Origin: Catenulispora sp. MAP5-51
GTDB taxonomy: Bacteria > Actinomycetota > Actinomycetes > Streptomycetales > Catenulisporaceae
Direction of reading: 5' to 3'
Length of the DNA stretch: 64,000 nt
Assembly (NCBI RefSeq): GCF_041261205.1
Contig: NZ_JBGCCH010000044.1
Coordinates: 1-64,000 of the forward strand
Made by a program: the position numbers and the translations under genes. The notes below the pieces were generated by a model that saw only the letters and a list, made by a program, of their open reading frames with translations, did not search any database and was not told the DNA's origin. Positions 43,052 through 52,077 of the stretch are shown piece by piece (within the stretch, counting starts at the first letter, position 1; the number at the start of each line of letters is the position of its first letter).

Positions 43052-43081
43052 AGATAGCCTGCGCGCAGATAGTCTGTGCGT
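43052..43081. promoter_or_regulatory. 15-bp tandem repeat in a divergent promoter region
   Basis: AGATAGCCTGCGCGC (43052-43066) is followed directly by AGATAGTCTGTGCGT (43067-43081), 12 of 15 bases equal. It lies 30 bases before the SRPBCC start at 43112 and about 90 bases from the transporter start. The 15-base spacing is not a whole helical turn, so two proteins would bind on different faces. It could be an operator for either side. Confidence 0.4.
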
Positions 43082-43111
43082 AGAGCAAATCCGCTACGGG
43101 AGGGGAACACC

Positions 43112-43531
43112 ATGTGGGAGTACGAGTACAGCGCCACAGCCGAGGTCACGCCGAACGCCGTCTGGACGCTCTGGGCCGACCCGCTGGGCTGGCACACCTG
43201 GAACGACGGCGTCGGCGAGGTCGAACTGCACGGCCCCTTCGCCGCCGGCACCGAGTTCACGATGACCTCGCCCGGCGAGGACACCATCCGCATGAGGATC
43301 ACCGAGGTGGTCCCGGACCAGGCCTGGATCGACGTCTGCGAAGTGCCGGGAATGCTGATCACGACGCACCACCTGATCGAGGACCTCGGCGCCGGCCGCA
43401 CCAAGGTCACCTACCGCACCGAGATCACCGGCGAGGCCGCCGACCAGGTCGGGCCGGAGATCGGCCCGCAGATCTGCGCCGACTTCCCGGACGTGGTCAC
43501 CAAGCTGCTGGCGCTGGCGGCGAGCGCCTGA
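43112..43531 (+). CDS. SRPBCC-domain protein
   Basis: A 139-residue START-like protein: W-E-Y-E-Y-S-A-T-A-E-V-T-P-N-A-V-W-T-L-W-A-D near the N-terminus, followed by G-P-F-A-A-G-T-E-F-T-M-T-S-P-G and D-L-G-A-G-R-T-K-V-T-Y-R-T-E. This is the polyketide cyclase/dehydrase-like subgroup, which binds a hydrophobic ligand. ATG 43112 has GGGAGGGG upstream. The stop overlaps the ATG of the MarR gene (TGATG), so the protein and the regulator are coupled. Confidence 0.85.
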   Translation: MWEYEYSATAEVTPNAVWTLWADPLGWHTWNDGVGEVELHGPFAAGTEFTMTSPGEDTIRMRITEVVPDQAWIDVCEVPGMLITTHHLIEDLGAGRTKVTYRTEITGEAADQVGPEIGPQICADFPDVVTKLLALAASA

Positions 43532-43992
43532 TGGCCGATGGTGCGGGCGCTTCCGCAGGTTCCGTCGGCCCCGGCGACCAGCCCGGCTTCCTCCTGTGGC
43601 GCGTCACCCTGCGCTGGCAGCGCGAGATCGCCGCGGTCCTGGCGCCGCTGGACCTCACCCACGTCCAGTTCGTCCTGCTCGCCTGCACCTTCTGGCTCAA
43701 CGACCAGGGCCTGGCCCCCAACCAGGCGACCGTCGCCGAACAAGCCGGGACCGACGTCAAGATGACCTCGCAGGTGATCCGCACCCTGGAGGCGAAGGGC
43801 CTGATCAGCCGCGAAGTCGACCCGGCCGACACCCGCGCCCGCCGGCTGCGGGTCACCCAGGCCGGCGCCGATCTCGCCCCGCGGGCGATGGCGGCGGTGG
43901 AGGCGGCCGACGCGGCGTTCTTCGACCCCGTCGCGCGCCCGGAGGCGGTCGGCATGCTGAGCAGGCTGGCGCGCTTCACCGAGCCCGGATAG
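43531..43992 (+). CDS. MarR-family regulator
   Basis: A 153-residue winged-helix regulator: W-R-V-T-L-R-W-Q-R-E-I near 24-34, recognition region V-A-E-Q-A-G-T-D-V-K-M-T-S-Q-V-I-R-T-L-E-A-K-G-L-I at about 69-93, and wing D-P-A-D-T-R-A-R-R-L-R-V-T. MarR proteins repress small operons until a phenolic or other ligand binds. Its partner is the SRPBCC protein encoded just upstream. Confidence 0.87.
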   Translation: MADGAGASAGSVGPGDQPGFLLWRVTLRWQREIAAVLAPLDLTHVQFVLLACTFWLNDQGLAPNQATVAEQAGTDVKMTSQVIRTLEAKGLISREVDPADTRARRLRVTQAGADLAPRAMAAVEAADAAFFDPVARPEAVGMLSRLARFTEPG

Positions 43993-44090
43993 CCGGGCGG
44001 GGCCGGTGCGTCAGCGGCGGGGCTGCTAAGACAGCGGCCCCGCCCGACAACGGCTCAGCCCGACAGCGTCGGCGGCTCGGCCCGACAGCC

Positions 44091-44666
44091 TCAGCCCGCC
44101 GACGACTCCTTCACCACCGCGGCCACCACCGTCCGCACGATCTCCCGCCGCCGCCCCTGGTCCGCGGCGTCCATCACCCGCATGATGTCCGGGCTGGTGA
44201 ACTCCCAGAACGCCGCCATGTGCACGGCCAGCGCGAACAGCACGTCGGCCGGGAACGGGCTGGCGATCACGCCGCCGGACAGCGCCTCGCCGATCATGCC
44301 GACCCGCTCCCGGGTGTCGCGGGCTCCGACCTCGTTCGGCGAGGCCTCGCCGCGCTCCAGCCGCTGCCAGGTGATCAGGCGGGGCAGGTCCGGGTACTGG
44401 GCATAGATGTCGCACAGCATCACCGCGAAGCCGGGCAGGTCCTCCACGTCCAGCGGCAGGCCGTCGACGATCTGCCCGACCAGGTCGCTCCAGACCGCGT
44501 CGAACAGCCCGGACTTGTTGGTGAAGTAGTGGTAGATCTGCGCCTTGTTGGACTGCGCGGCCGCGGCGATGCGGTCCACGCGGGCGCCGGTGATCCCGTA
44601 CGCGGCGAACTCGGCCCGGCCCGCCGCGATGAGACGCTGTCTGGTGGCTTCGGCGTCACGCTGCAT
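44091..44666 (-). CDS. TetR-family repressor next to the ABC-F gene
   Basis: A 191-residue TetR repressor: R-L-I-A-A-G-R-A-E-F-A-A-Y-G near 12-25, then R-V-D-R-I-A-A-A-A-Q-S-N-K-A-Q-I-Y-H-Y-F-T-N-K as recognition helix. The rest is the ligand-binding helical core. ATG 44666 is used. The gene follows the ABC-F gene on the same strand after a 41-base gap that contains operator copy O1. Two more copies of that palindrome flank the far end of the ABC-F control region, so this repressor probably controls itself, the ABC-F gene and the divergent gene. Confidence 0.88.
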   Translation of the reverse strand: MQRDAEATRQRLIAAGRAEFAAYGITGARVDRIAAAAQSNKAQIYHYFTNKSGLFDAVWSDLVGQIVDGLPLDVEDLPGFAVMLCDIYAQYPDLPRLITWQRLERGEASPNEVGARDTRERVGMIGEALSGGVIASPFPADVLFALAVHMAAFWEFTSPDIMRVMDAADQGRRREIVRTVVAAVVKESSAG

Positions 44667-44687
44667 GACCACCAGACTAACCCACCA

Positions 44688-44707
44688 TCAACTAACCATT
44701 TGGTTTA
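44688..44707. promoter_or_regulatory. TetR-operator candidate O1
   Basis: TCAACTAACCATTTGGTTTA sits just upstream of the tetR gene and directly after the ABC-F stop codon. It shares its first 11 bases with O3 (46561-46580) and matches O2 (46519-46538) over ATTTGGTT. AACCA and TGGTT form a perfect inverted repeat inside it. Confidence 0.65.
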
Positions 44708-46333
<1,626 letters not shown>

Positions 46334-46334
46334 G

Positions 46335-46436
46335 GAGATGCCCTTGAAAGGTGAGGCGTGACTGGTGAGAGAAGACGAAACAGCGCCGAGTCACGGATCA
46401 ATCGATCAGAACGCGCTCGGTACCGGCGGGCATCTC
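46335..46436 (-). promoter_or_regulatory. attenuator-type inverted repeat sequestering the ABC-F ribosome-binding site
   Basis: On the minus-strand mRNA, GAGATGCCC (46436-46428) starts within the stop codon of the leader ORF, and GGGCATCTC (46343-46335) ends one base before the ABC-F ATG. The two are perfect 9-base complements, and the 3' arm includes part of the AAGGG ribosome-binding site. Between them a second pair CGTGACT/AGTCACG (7 bp) can fold. A ribosome stalled at the end of the leader would cover the 5' arm and free the site. Confidence 0.6.
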
Positions 46437-46464
46437 AGTGCGAGATGTCGTCGTCGCTCAGCAT
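46435..46464 (-). CDS. 9-residue leader peptide before ABC-F
   Basis: ATG at 46464, preceded by AAGGAG six bases upstream, then codons for M-L-S-D-D-D-I-S-H and a TGA at 46437-46435. In-frame extension to a GTG at 46494 would give 19 residues, but that start has no ribosome-binding site. The peptide is acidic and has no run of rare codons, so any stalling would depend on a drug or on the peptide itself. It is recognised only by its position and ribosome-binding site. Confidence 0.5.
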   Translation of the reverse strand: MLSDDDISH

Positions 46465-46518
46465 GTCGAACTCCTTACTCAGGACCTCCAGCACCGTAAC
46501 ACGGGGCGCAGCCCTAAA

Positions 46519-46538
46519 GTAACTGACTATTTGGTTGA
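46519..46538. promoter_or_regulatory. TetR-operator candidate O2
   Basis: GTAACTGACTATTTGGTTGA overlaps the -35 box (TTGACA, 46535-46540) of the plus-strand promoter and lies about 185 bases upstream of the ABC-F start. It matches O1 at 14 of 20 positions, including ATTTGGTT. Confidence 0.6.
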
Positions 46539-46563
46539 CACGGCCCCGCGACCGCTCTAATCA
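46535..46563 (+). promoter_or_regulatory. promoter of the decayed LuxR-type gene
   Basis: TTGACA at 46535-46540, a 17-base spacer, TAATCA at 46558-46563. Operator O2 covers the -35 and O3 starts on the -10, so a bound TetR dimer at either would block it. It drives the plus strand towards 46599. Confidence 0.65.
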
Positions 46564-46580
46564 ACTAACCAGATAGTTGA
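46561..46580. promoter_or_regulatory. TetR-operator candidate O3
   Basis: TCAACTAACCAGATAGTTGA is the most symmetric copy: TCAACTA and TAGTTGA are perfect 7-bp arms around six bases. It overlaps the -10 box and the expected start site of the plus-strand promoter. Confidence 0.7.
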
Positions 46581-46598
46581 CTAGCCGGAGGCCCGGAC

Positions 46599-47566
46599 AT
46601 GGAGATCGTCGGCCGCACCCGCGAACAGGACCACCTCTCCGCCTTCATCAGCGCCGACACCGGCCAGGCACTCGTCCTGCGCGGCGAGACCGGCGTCGGC
46701 AAGAGCTCGCTGCTGGACTTCGCCGCCGGCCTCGCCGCGGCCGAGGGCCACATGATCGTCCGCGCGACCGGCGTCGAGGCGGAGTCCGGCCTGCCGTACG
46801 CCGGGGTGCACCAGCTCGTCTACCCGCTGCTGCAGGAGGCCGACGGGCCTGCGGCCTGCTCGACATCGACCCCGGCACCGGCGACTACACCTTCCGCCAT
46901 CCGCTCGTACGCTCCAGCGTGGTGCAACTGGCCACGCCGAACCAGCGCCGCGCGGCCCACGAACGGCTCGCGCTCTTCCACCGCGACGACCTCGAGCGCC
47001 GGGCGACGCACCTGGCCGCGGCCACCATCGATCCGGACGACGAGGTGGCGGCCGTGCTGGAGGCCGCCGCGCAGTCCGCGACCCGGCGCGGCGGCGCCCT
47101 GGCCGCGGTGACCTGGCTGACCCGCGCCGCCGAGCTGACCGAGGACCGCGCCGACCGCTCGCGGCGGCTGGCGCACGCGGCCTTCGTCGCCGGCCATGCC
47201 GCGCGCCTGGGCCAGGCCCACCGCCTGGTGCGCTCCGACCGGACGCCCGGCGCCGGCGAGTCTGTCGCCTCGACCTCGGCCGACGCCTACGCGGCGCTGT
47301 ACGGGACGGCGATGTGCGCTCCACCGAGCGGCAGGTCGTAGCCGCGATCGAGGCGCTGCGCGACGGCGGCCGGGCGCAGCCCGAGGACATGTCCCGGCTG
47401 ACCGCCCAGTTGCTCACCATCGGCATGTTCGCCGGCGACCGGCAGGCGTGGGAGCGTATCAACGAGCTCATCGGCTCCCCGGACGACGAGCTGGTCGACG
47501 AACAGACCCGCATCTATGCCAACACCTGCAGCGACGTGGTGCGGCACGGCGCCGGCTGGGCCGGGC
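46599..47566 (+). pseudogene. decayed large LuxR-type (LAL) regulator
   Basis: The gene starts well: E-I-V-G-R-T-R-E-Q-D, Walker A G-E-T-G-V-G-K-S-S, then V-E-A-E-S-G-L-P-Y-A-G-V-H-Q-L-V-Y-P-L-L. From about 46850 the frame shifts and a typical later LAL segment appears in another frame (G-L-L-D-I-D-P-G-T-G-D-Y-T-F-R-H-P-L-V-R-S). About 150 residues that normally lie between are missing. A second shift near 47320 leads to R-S-T-E-R-Q-V-V-A-A-I-E-A-L. The sequence then ends abruptly against an inverted hydrolase fragment, with no LuxR HTH left. An ATG at 46599 with GGAG upstream and an intact operator-controlled promoter remain. Confidence 0.75.
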
Positions 47567-47571
47567 CGGTG

Positions 47572-47937
47572 GGGGCGGTTCGGCACTCCGGGCTCCACCA
47601 GGCCGGCCGGCGGCTGCGACGCGATCGCCACGGCGGCCTGGCCGATGCCGGCACCCAGGAGCCGCTGCGCGATCAGGCCGCCGAGGGCGTGGCCGACGAG
47701 GATCGCCGGGGTGTCGCAGGATCGTGCGATCCGCTCGTAGTGCTCCAGAAGCTGGCCGATCCGCAGATCGCGGAGCGGGCCGGGGTCCCGGCGGGCCGCC
47801 TCCAGGGTGGGTTCCTCACCGGGCCAGCCCGGGGCGTCGACGGTGTAGCCGTGTCTGGCGAACCTCTCAGCCCAGGCCTCCCAACTCGAGGCGTGAAGCC
47901 ACGCACCGTGGATGAGGACTACAGGGATGGGCTGCAC
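47572..47937 (-). pseudogene. truncated alpha/beta-hydrolase with a lost nucleophile
   Basis: GTG 47937 begins Q-P-I-P-V-V-L-I-H-G-A-W-L-H-A-S-S-W-E-A-W, a normal start of a bacterial alpha/beta hydrolase, continuing G-Y-T-V-D-A-P-G-W-P-G-E. The nucleophile elbow reads G-H-A-L-G-G instead of G-H-S-x-G-G, so the catalytic serine is replaced by alanine. The rest of the protein, including the Asp/His part, is missing where it meets the reversed LuxR remnant. It cannot be a working hydrolase. Confidence 0.7.
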
Positions 47938-48084
47938 GACAGGGCCTTCCGACGACGGGCTGGCATCGGCCGCCGGGCGGCCCCGGCGGCTTCTCGATGA
48001 TCTCTCCGGCGCGCGCCCGATCGGAACAGTCGGATGACTGAACACTGCGACGCCGCGCGAGGCCCGATCCGACCGGGCCGAGAA

Positions 48085-48130
48085 CACAAAAACGTTCGGG
48101 CCCGCCCCCGTCCCGGGGTCGGGCCCGAAC
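48085..48130 (-). terminator. intrinsic terminator after the DUF308-like gene
   Basis: GTTCGGGCCCG (48094-48104) pairs perfectly with CGGGCCCGAAC (48120-48130), with an inner CCCC/GGGG. On the minus strand it is followed by GTTTTTG, giving a classic U tract for the gene ending at 48148. Confidence 0.85.
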
Positions 48131-48147
48131 TGTGACACGCGCCCGGC

Positions 48148-48729
48148 TCAGACCGGCTGAACCGTACCCCGGCGCGCCTTCCAGGCCAGCAGGCCGGCCT
48201 GGACGATGAAGAAGATCCCGCCGCCGGTGGCGTAGACGGCCAGGACCGACAGCGACGGCTTGTCCCCCGCGGCCTGCGCGTCGTAGAAGGCACCCACGAC
48301 GAACGACAGCCCGCCGGCGATCAGCATCGGCCACTGCTTGCCGAGCTCGGGGCCGCGGCGCCGCAGCCCCACGAACACCTGCGCCGCGCCGGACACGATG
48401 GCCCACGCGCCGAAGGTGGCCAGGGCCGCCGCCGCACCGCTGGCTCCGCCGGCGATTCCCACGCCGATCGCGGCCAGCGCGCTCAGCACTCCGTTGAACG
48501 CCGTGACCCGGCGCTCGGGCCCGTCCGGACCCCAGCGGTAGTCGAACACGGACGACACCGCGTCGAGCAGCGGGTAGGCGACCAGCAGCGTGACCGCCGC
48601 CGCGCTCAGGGACTCGTTCACCTTGTAGGCGTTCGCGAAGGCCACGGCCCACGCCACCGCCAGCACACCCCGGGTGAAGTACAGCCGTGTCAGGGGACTG
48701 TGTCCGGAATCCGCCGTTGTAGTACTCAT
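48148..48729 (-). CDS. DUF308/HdeD-like membrane protein
   Basis: A 193-residue membrane protein with five or six hydrophobic helices (L-A-V-A-W-A-V-A-F-A-N-A-Y near 23-35, A-A-V-T-L-L-V-A-Y-P-L near 44-54, and more to the C-terminus). The pattern fits DUF308-like proteins, whose function is unknown apart from acid resistance in HdeD. It lies 43 bases after the tannase gene on the same strand, so it may be co-expressed with it. Confidence 0.65.
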   Translation of the reverse strand: MSTTTADSGHSPLTRLYFTRGVLAVAWAVAFANAYKVNESLSAAAVTLLVAYPLLDAVSSVFDYRWGPDGPERRVTAFNGVLSALAAIGVGIAGGASGAAAALATFGAWAIVSGAAQVFVGLRRRGPELGKQWPMLIAGGLSFVVGAFYDAQAAGDKPSLSVLAVYATGGGIFFIVQAGLLAWKARRGTVQPV

Positions 48730-48772
48730 GGCCTTCTCCTTAGTGCTGTGCTCGGATTTCAGACCGGCAGGG

Positions 48773-50419
48773 TCAGCTGTGCGACGAGGTCACGCAGCGG
48801 AAGCTGGCCGGGTTCGTCACGTCGCCGTGGCCGGTGTAGCGGGACACCATCGGGTAGCGGCACACGTCCCGGGTGAAGCTCGGGCCGCTGGGGTTGGTCA
48901 GCGTGGCGTGCAGGACGCTCGGGGCCTTGCCCTGCTCGACCCACTTGGTGAGCGAGGCCATGTCGTCCACGCCGCCGCCCTGCAGACCGCAGTGCGCGAC
49001 GCCGGGCGCCAGGAAGACGCGATAGAAGTCGTCCACCTTCTTGTCGCCGCCCATCGTGGCGTCGACGCGCTGGCGGTAGTCGACGGTCCCGCCGGTGGGG
49101 ATGATCTGGTCGGCGGAGCCCTGCCAGGTGATCAGCTTGCCGCCGGCCTTGCGGAAGGCCGACAGGTTCGGGTTGTTGTCGGCGATGACGCCGTCGTACT
49201 GCGCGCGCGCCTTCTGGAAGATCTGGTCGAACTGCGCGTAGGTCAGGTTCGCGGAGCTGAACGCGGGGTTCTTCTCCACGAACGTGGCGACCCAGACCGC
49301 CGGGACGAAGAACGGGTCGCCGGTGGTGGTGCCGTCGGTCGCGGTCTTGGTGGCCGCCAGCGTCGAGAAGTCGGCGCCGACCGGCAGGCCGGACCACAGC
49401 CGCTTGCCGTTCGCGTCGCGCGGGCCGTCCCAGATCTTGCGGACCACGTCCGCGTCGGCGGCGGTGATCGTCACCGGCTTGCCGTCGCACTGGATCGTGG
49501 TGCCGATCAGCCGGCGCGGGTCGAAGTCGCAGGCGGCGGGGTTGCTGATCAGGCCGTCGACGGCGCCGTCGAGCTTGTCGCAGGACTTGAGCACCGCGGC
49601 GTTGAAGGCGTTGAACTCACAGGTGGTCGGGTAGGTGTGCTCCTCGCTCATCACCACCTGCGGCCACAGCGTCGACACCTCGAACTGGTTCCAGTTGATG
49701 GCCGGGGCGTCGGCGTTGATGCCGTTGTAGTCGTTCGGGTAGAGCTGCGCCTCGGCGTAGCCCTGGCGGCCGCCGGTGGAGCAGCCGTTGAAGTAGGAGT
49801 AGGACGCGGCGTGGCCGTAGACGTCGGCCACGACCTGCTTGCTGACCACGGTCATCTCGTGGACCGAGCGGGAGGCGAAGTTCTGCAGCAGGCCGGTGTT
49901 GATCTGGCCGGCGGAGTTCAGGGCCCAGCTGGTGTCGAAGGCGTTGCCGACACCGGCGTCGGTGGTGGCGGTGGCATAGCCGGACTTGACCGCGGCGGCC
50001 AGGCCGCCGCCCTGGTCGTTGGCCTGGTAGGCGGCGCCGCCGACGGCCTGGAAGCGGCCGTTCCAGCCGGTCTGGGGCAGCCAGACCTGGACCTTGGCGT
50101 GGTCGTTGAGGCCGGGGTGGGTCAGGGTGACCGTCACCTCGCAGTGCGCCGGGACGGCGGGGACCACGGCCCCGCCGAGCGGGGGCGTGCCCGGAACCGT
50201 GTAGTCCCCGGCCGCGACGCTGGCCGCGGTCACGGATTCCACCGCGGTGCCGTCCGGCGCCGGGATCTGGAACGGCGTGCAGGCGTAGCCCGCCATGGTG
50301 GCCGGGGTCACGGCGGCGGTCGTCGCCGGGGCCGCGAACGCGGTCACCGGGACGTAGACAGCGGCGCCCACGAGCGGCACCGCGGCCGCCGTGATGGTCA
50401 GAAGCCGTCGTCGTTTCAT
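48773..50419 (-). CDS. secreted tannase/feruloyl esterase-family protein
   Basis: A 548-residue exported esterase (PF07519). The signal peptide is M-K-R-R-R-L-L-T-I-T-A-A-A-V-P-L plus a hydrophobic stretch to about residue 29. The catalytic serine lies in N-G-C-S-T-G-G-R-Q-G near 214. The His lies in G-V-A-H-C-G-L-Q-G-G near 473 with its Cys neighbour, forming the CS-D-HC arrangement of the family. Further cysteines fit disulfides. It should hydrolyse ester bonds of plant phenolics such as feruloyl or galloyl esters outside the cell. It diverges from a secreted alpha/beta hydrolase gene. Confidence 0.88.
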   Translation of the reverse strand: MKRRRLLTITAAAVPLVGAAVYVPVTAFAAPATTAAVTPATMAGYACTPFQIPAPDGTAVESVTAASVAAGDYTVPGTPPLGGAVVPAVPAHCEVTVTLTHPGLNDHAKVQVWLPQTGWNGRFQAVGGAAYQANDQGGGLAAAVKSGYATATTDAGVGNAFDTSWALNSAGQINTGLLQNFASRSVHEMTVVSKQVVADVYGHAASYSYFNGCSTGGRQGYAEAQLYPNDYNGINADAPAINWNQFEVSTLWPQVVMSEEHTYPTTCEFNAFNAAVLKSCDKLDGAVDGLISNPAACDFDPRRLIGTTIQCDGKPVTITAADADVVRKIWDGPRDANGKRLWSGLPVGADFSTLAATKTATDGTTTGDPFFVPAVWVATFVEKNPAFSSANLTYAQFDQIFQKARAQYDGVIADNNPNLSAFRKAGGKLITWQGSADQIIPTGGTVDYRQRVDATMGGDKKVDDFYRVFLAPGVAHCGLQGGGVDDMASLTKWVEQGKAPSVLHATLTNPSGPSFTRDVCRYPMVSRYTGHGDVTNPASFRCVTSSHS

Positions 50420-50646
50420 GGTTCTCCTCGGATCAAGGGCGGTGAAGTGCCTGGTGTCGGGATGGCGCCTTCACTTTCGCGGCCGTTCCGCCCTTGGCAC
50501 ATCAGTCACGTGACGCTCAGTCTTCGACGGCTCCGAGGTGGCTCAAGGGCCCCTTCGACTGGGAGTCAGATGACCGATGTGTGCGTCACGGCGGCCGGGT
50601 GACAGTGATGCCGCACCAATGACCCAGCCCTCGAAAGGGATTTGCC
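50420..50646. promoter_or_regulatory. divergent control region with two inverted repeats
   Basis: 227 bases between the divergent esterase and hydrolase genes. CAAGGGCGG at 50434-50442 pairs with CCGCCCTTG at 50488-50496, and GTCACGTGAC at 50505-50514 is a perfect 10-bp palindrome of E-box shape. The second is a natural operator candidate. No regulator gene is adjacent. Confidence 0.4.
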
Positions 50647-51498
50647 ATGCCTACCCTGCCCTCCGGCCGCAAGCGCCGGATCGTCGCCGGTTCCACCGCT
50701 GTCGTCGGCACCGCCGCCGCGCTCGGCGCGTTCGCCCTGACCGGCACCGCGGACGCGGCGTCCCGTCCGGCGGCCGCGGACCACGGCCCGAAGCCGACGG
50801 TCATCCTGGAGCACGGCGCGTTCGCGGACGCCTCCAGCTGGGACGGCGTCATCACCGACCTGCGCCGCGACGGCTACCCGGTGATCGCCGCGGCGAACCC
50901 GCTGCGCGGCCCTGCCTCCGACGCCGTGTCGCTGCGGGCGCTGATCGAGCACGTCAACGGCCCGGTCATCCTGGTCGGCCACTCCTACGGCGGCTCGGTC
51001 ATCAGCGAGGCGGCCGCCGGCGAGAAGAACGTCAAGGCCCTGGTCTACGTCGCGGCGTTCCTGCCGGCGCCGGGCGAGAGCGCGCTTCAGCTGACCAACC
51101 TCTACCCGGGCTCGACGCTGCCGGCGACGCTGGACCCGGTGCCGTTCACCAACCCCGACGGCACCACCGGCACCGACCTGTACATCCAGCAGGACAAGTT
51201 CCCGCACCAGTTCGCCGCCGACGTGCCCGCCGACCAGGCGGCGCTGATGGCCGAGACGCAGCGCCCGATCGCGCAGTCCGCGCTGGAGGAGAAGGCCACG
51301 GTCGCGGCCTGGAAGACCATCCCGAGCTGGGACGTGGTCACCACCCAGGACCTGAACATCCCGCCGGCGGCGCAGGAGTTCATGGCCAAGCGCGCGAACG
51401 CGCACGTCACCAAGGTCGCCGCCTCGCACTCGGTCGCGGTGTCGCACCCGGGCGTGGTGGCCGACGTCATCGAGCGCGCGGCCCGCGCGACGCGCTGA
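50647..51498 (+). CDS. secreted alpha/beta-hydrolase
   Basis: A 283-residue protein. Residues 1 to about 38 (R-K-R-R-I-V-A-G-S-T-A-V-V-G-T-A-A-A-L-G, then A-D-A-A-S) read as a signal peptide. The fold is alpha/beta hydrolase with V-I-L-E-H-G-A-F-A-D-A-S-S-W at about 52-65, nucleophile Ser in G-H-S-Y-G-G near 114 and the final His in A-A-S-H-S-V-A near residue 260. It resembles the small esterase/lipase subgroup near EstC. The secreted esterase is divergently encoded, so both may act on external esters. Confidence 0.85.
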   Translation: MPTLPSGRKRRIVAGSTAVVGTAAALGAFALTGTADAASRPAAADHGPKPTVILEHGAFADASSWDGVITDLRRDGYPVIAAANPLRGPASDAVSLRALIEHVNGPVILVGHSYGGSVISEAAAGEKNVKALVYVAAFLPAPGESALQLTNLYPGSTLPATLDPVPFTNPDGTTGTDLYIQQDKFPHQFAADVPADQAALMAETQRPIAQSALEEKATVAAWKTIPSWDVVTTQDLNIPPAAQEFMAKRANAHVTKVAASHSVAVSHPGVVADVIERAARATR

Positions 51499-51531
51499 TC
51501 CCTGCCCGACACCGACCAAGAGGGATCACTC

Positions 51532-51978
51532 ATGGATCTGAAGCTGGAAGTCGTCATCGTGCCGGTGACCGACGTGGACCGCGCCAAGGCCTTCTACGTC
51601 GAGCAGCTGGGATTCCGCCTGGACGCGGATTTCCCGATCGAGGACGGATACCGAATCGTGCAGGTCACGCCGCCGGGGTCGGAATGCTCCGTCATCCTCG
51701 GCGACGGTCTGTCCTCGGCGGCGCCGGGGACCTACCAGGGTCTGCACCTGATCGTCACCGACATCGTGGCGGCGCGCTCCGAGCTCGCCGCGCGCGGGGT
51801 CGAGGTCAGCGAGCCGTTCCAGGACGTCACCGGGGCGTTCCACCGCCCCGGCACGGCGAAGCGGGTCCCCGGCCTGCACCCCGAGCGGCTCAGCTACGGG
51901 AGCTTCGCCTCGTTCGAGGACCCGGACGGGAACCAGTGGTTCCTGCAGGAGATCACTCAGCGCGCCCCCGGCCGCTGA
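51532..51978 (+). CDS. VOC/glyoxalase-like protein
   Basis: A 148-residue vicinal-oxygen-chelate protein: V-P-V-T-D-V-D-R-A-K-A-F-Y-V-E-Q-L-G-F-R at about 11-30 and the final S-F-E-D-P-D-G-N-Q-W-F-L-Q near residue 130. These are paired beta-alpha-beta-beta-beta units that bind a metal, but the exact substrate (methylglyoxal, antibiotic or aromatic) is open. It lies 33 bases after the hydrolase gene on the same strand. Confidence 0.85.
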   Translation: MDLKLEVVIVPVTDVDRAKAFYVEQLGFRLDADFPIEDGYRIVQVTPPGSECSVILGDGLSSAAPGTYQGLHLIVTDIVAARSELAARGVEVSEPFQDVTGAFHRPGTAKRVPGLHPERLSYGSFASFEDPDGNQWFLQEITQRAPGR

Positions 51979-51997
51979 GGACTCTCCTTCCTATACC

Positions 51998-52046
51998 GCC
52001 GAGGGGCGGTAACTCCCCGTCCACACCCCGCCGCCCCTCGGCTCGT
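51998..52046 (+). terminator. hairpin terminator after the VOC gene
   Basis: GCCGAGGGGCGG (51998-52009) pairs perfectly with CCGCCCCTCGGC (52031-52042), 12 bp. The short TCGTCTTT after it adds a weak U-rich tail. It separates the VOC gene from the disulfide-oxidoreductase gene. Confidence 0.7.
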
Positions 52047-52077
52047 CTTTCCCCCTAGCCGCTCTGGAGTCAGGACC

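Noticed and set aside
43052-43081. CRISPR-like repeat
   Set aside because: Only two adjacent copies without spacers. No cas genes or further arrays were found anywhere in the window.
46599-47341. An intact LuxR-type or AAA regulator
   Set aside because: Family sequence jumps between frames at about 46850 and 47320, lacks about 150 residues and has no HTH, so no single protein is made.
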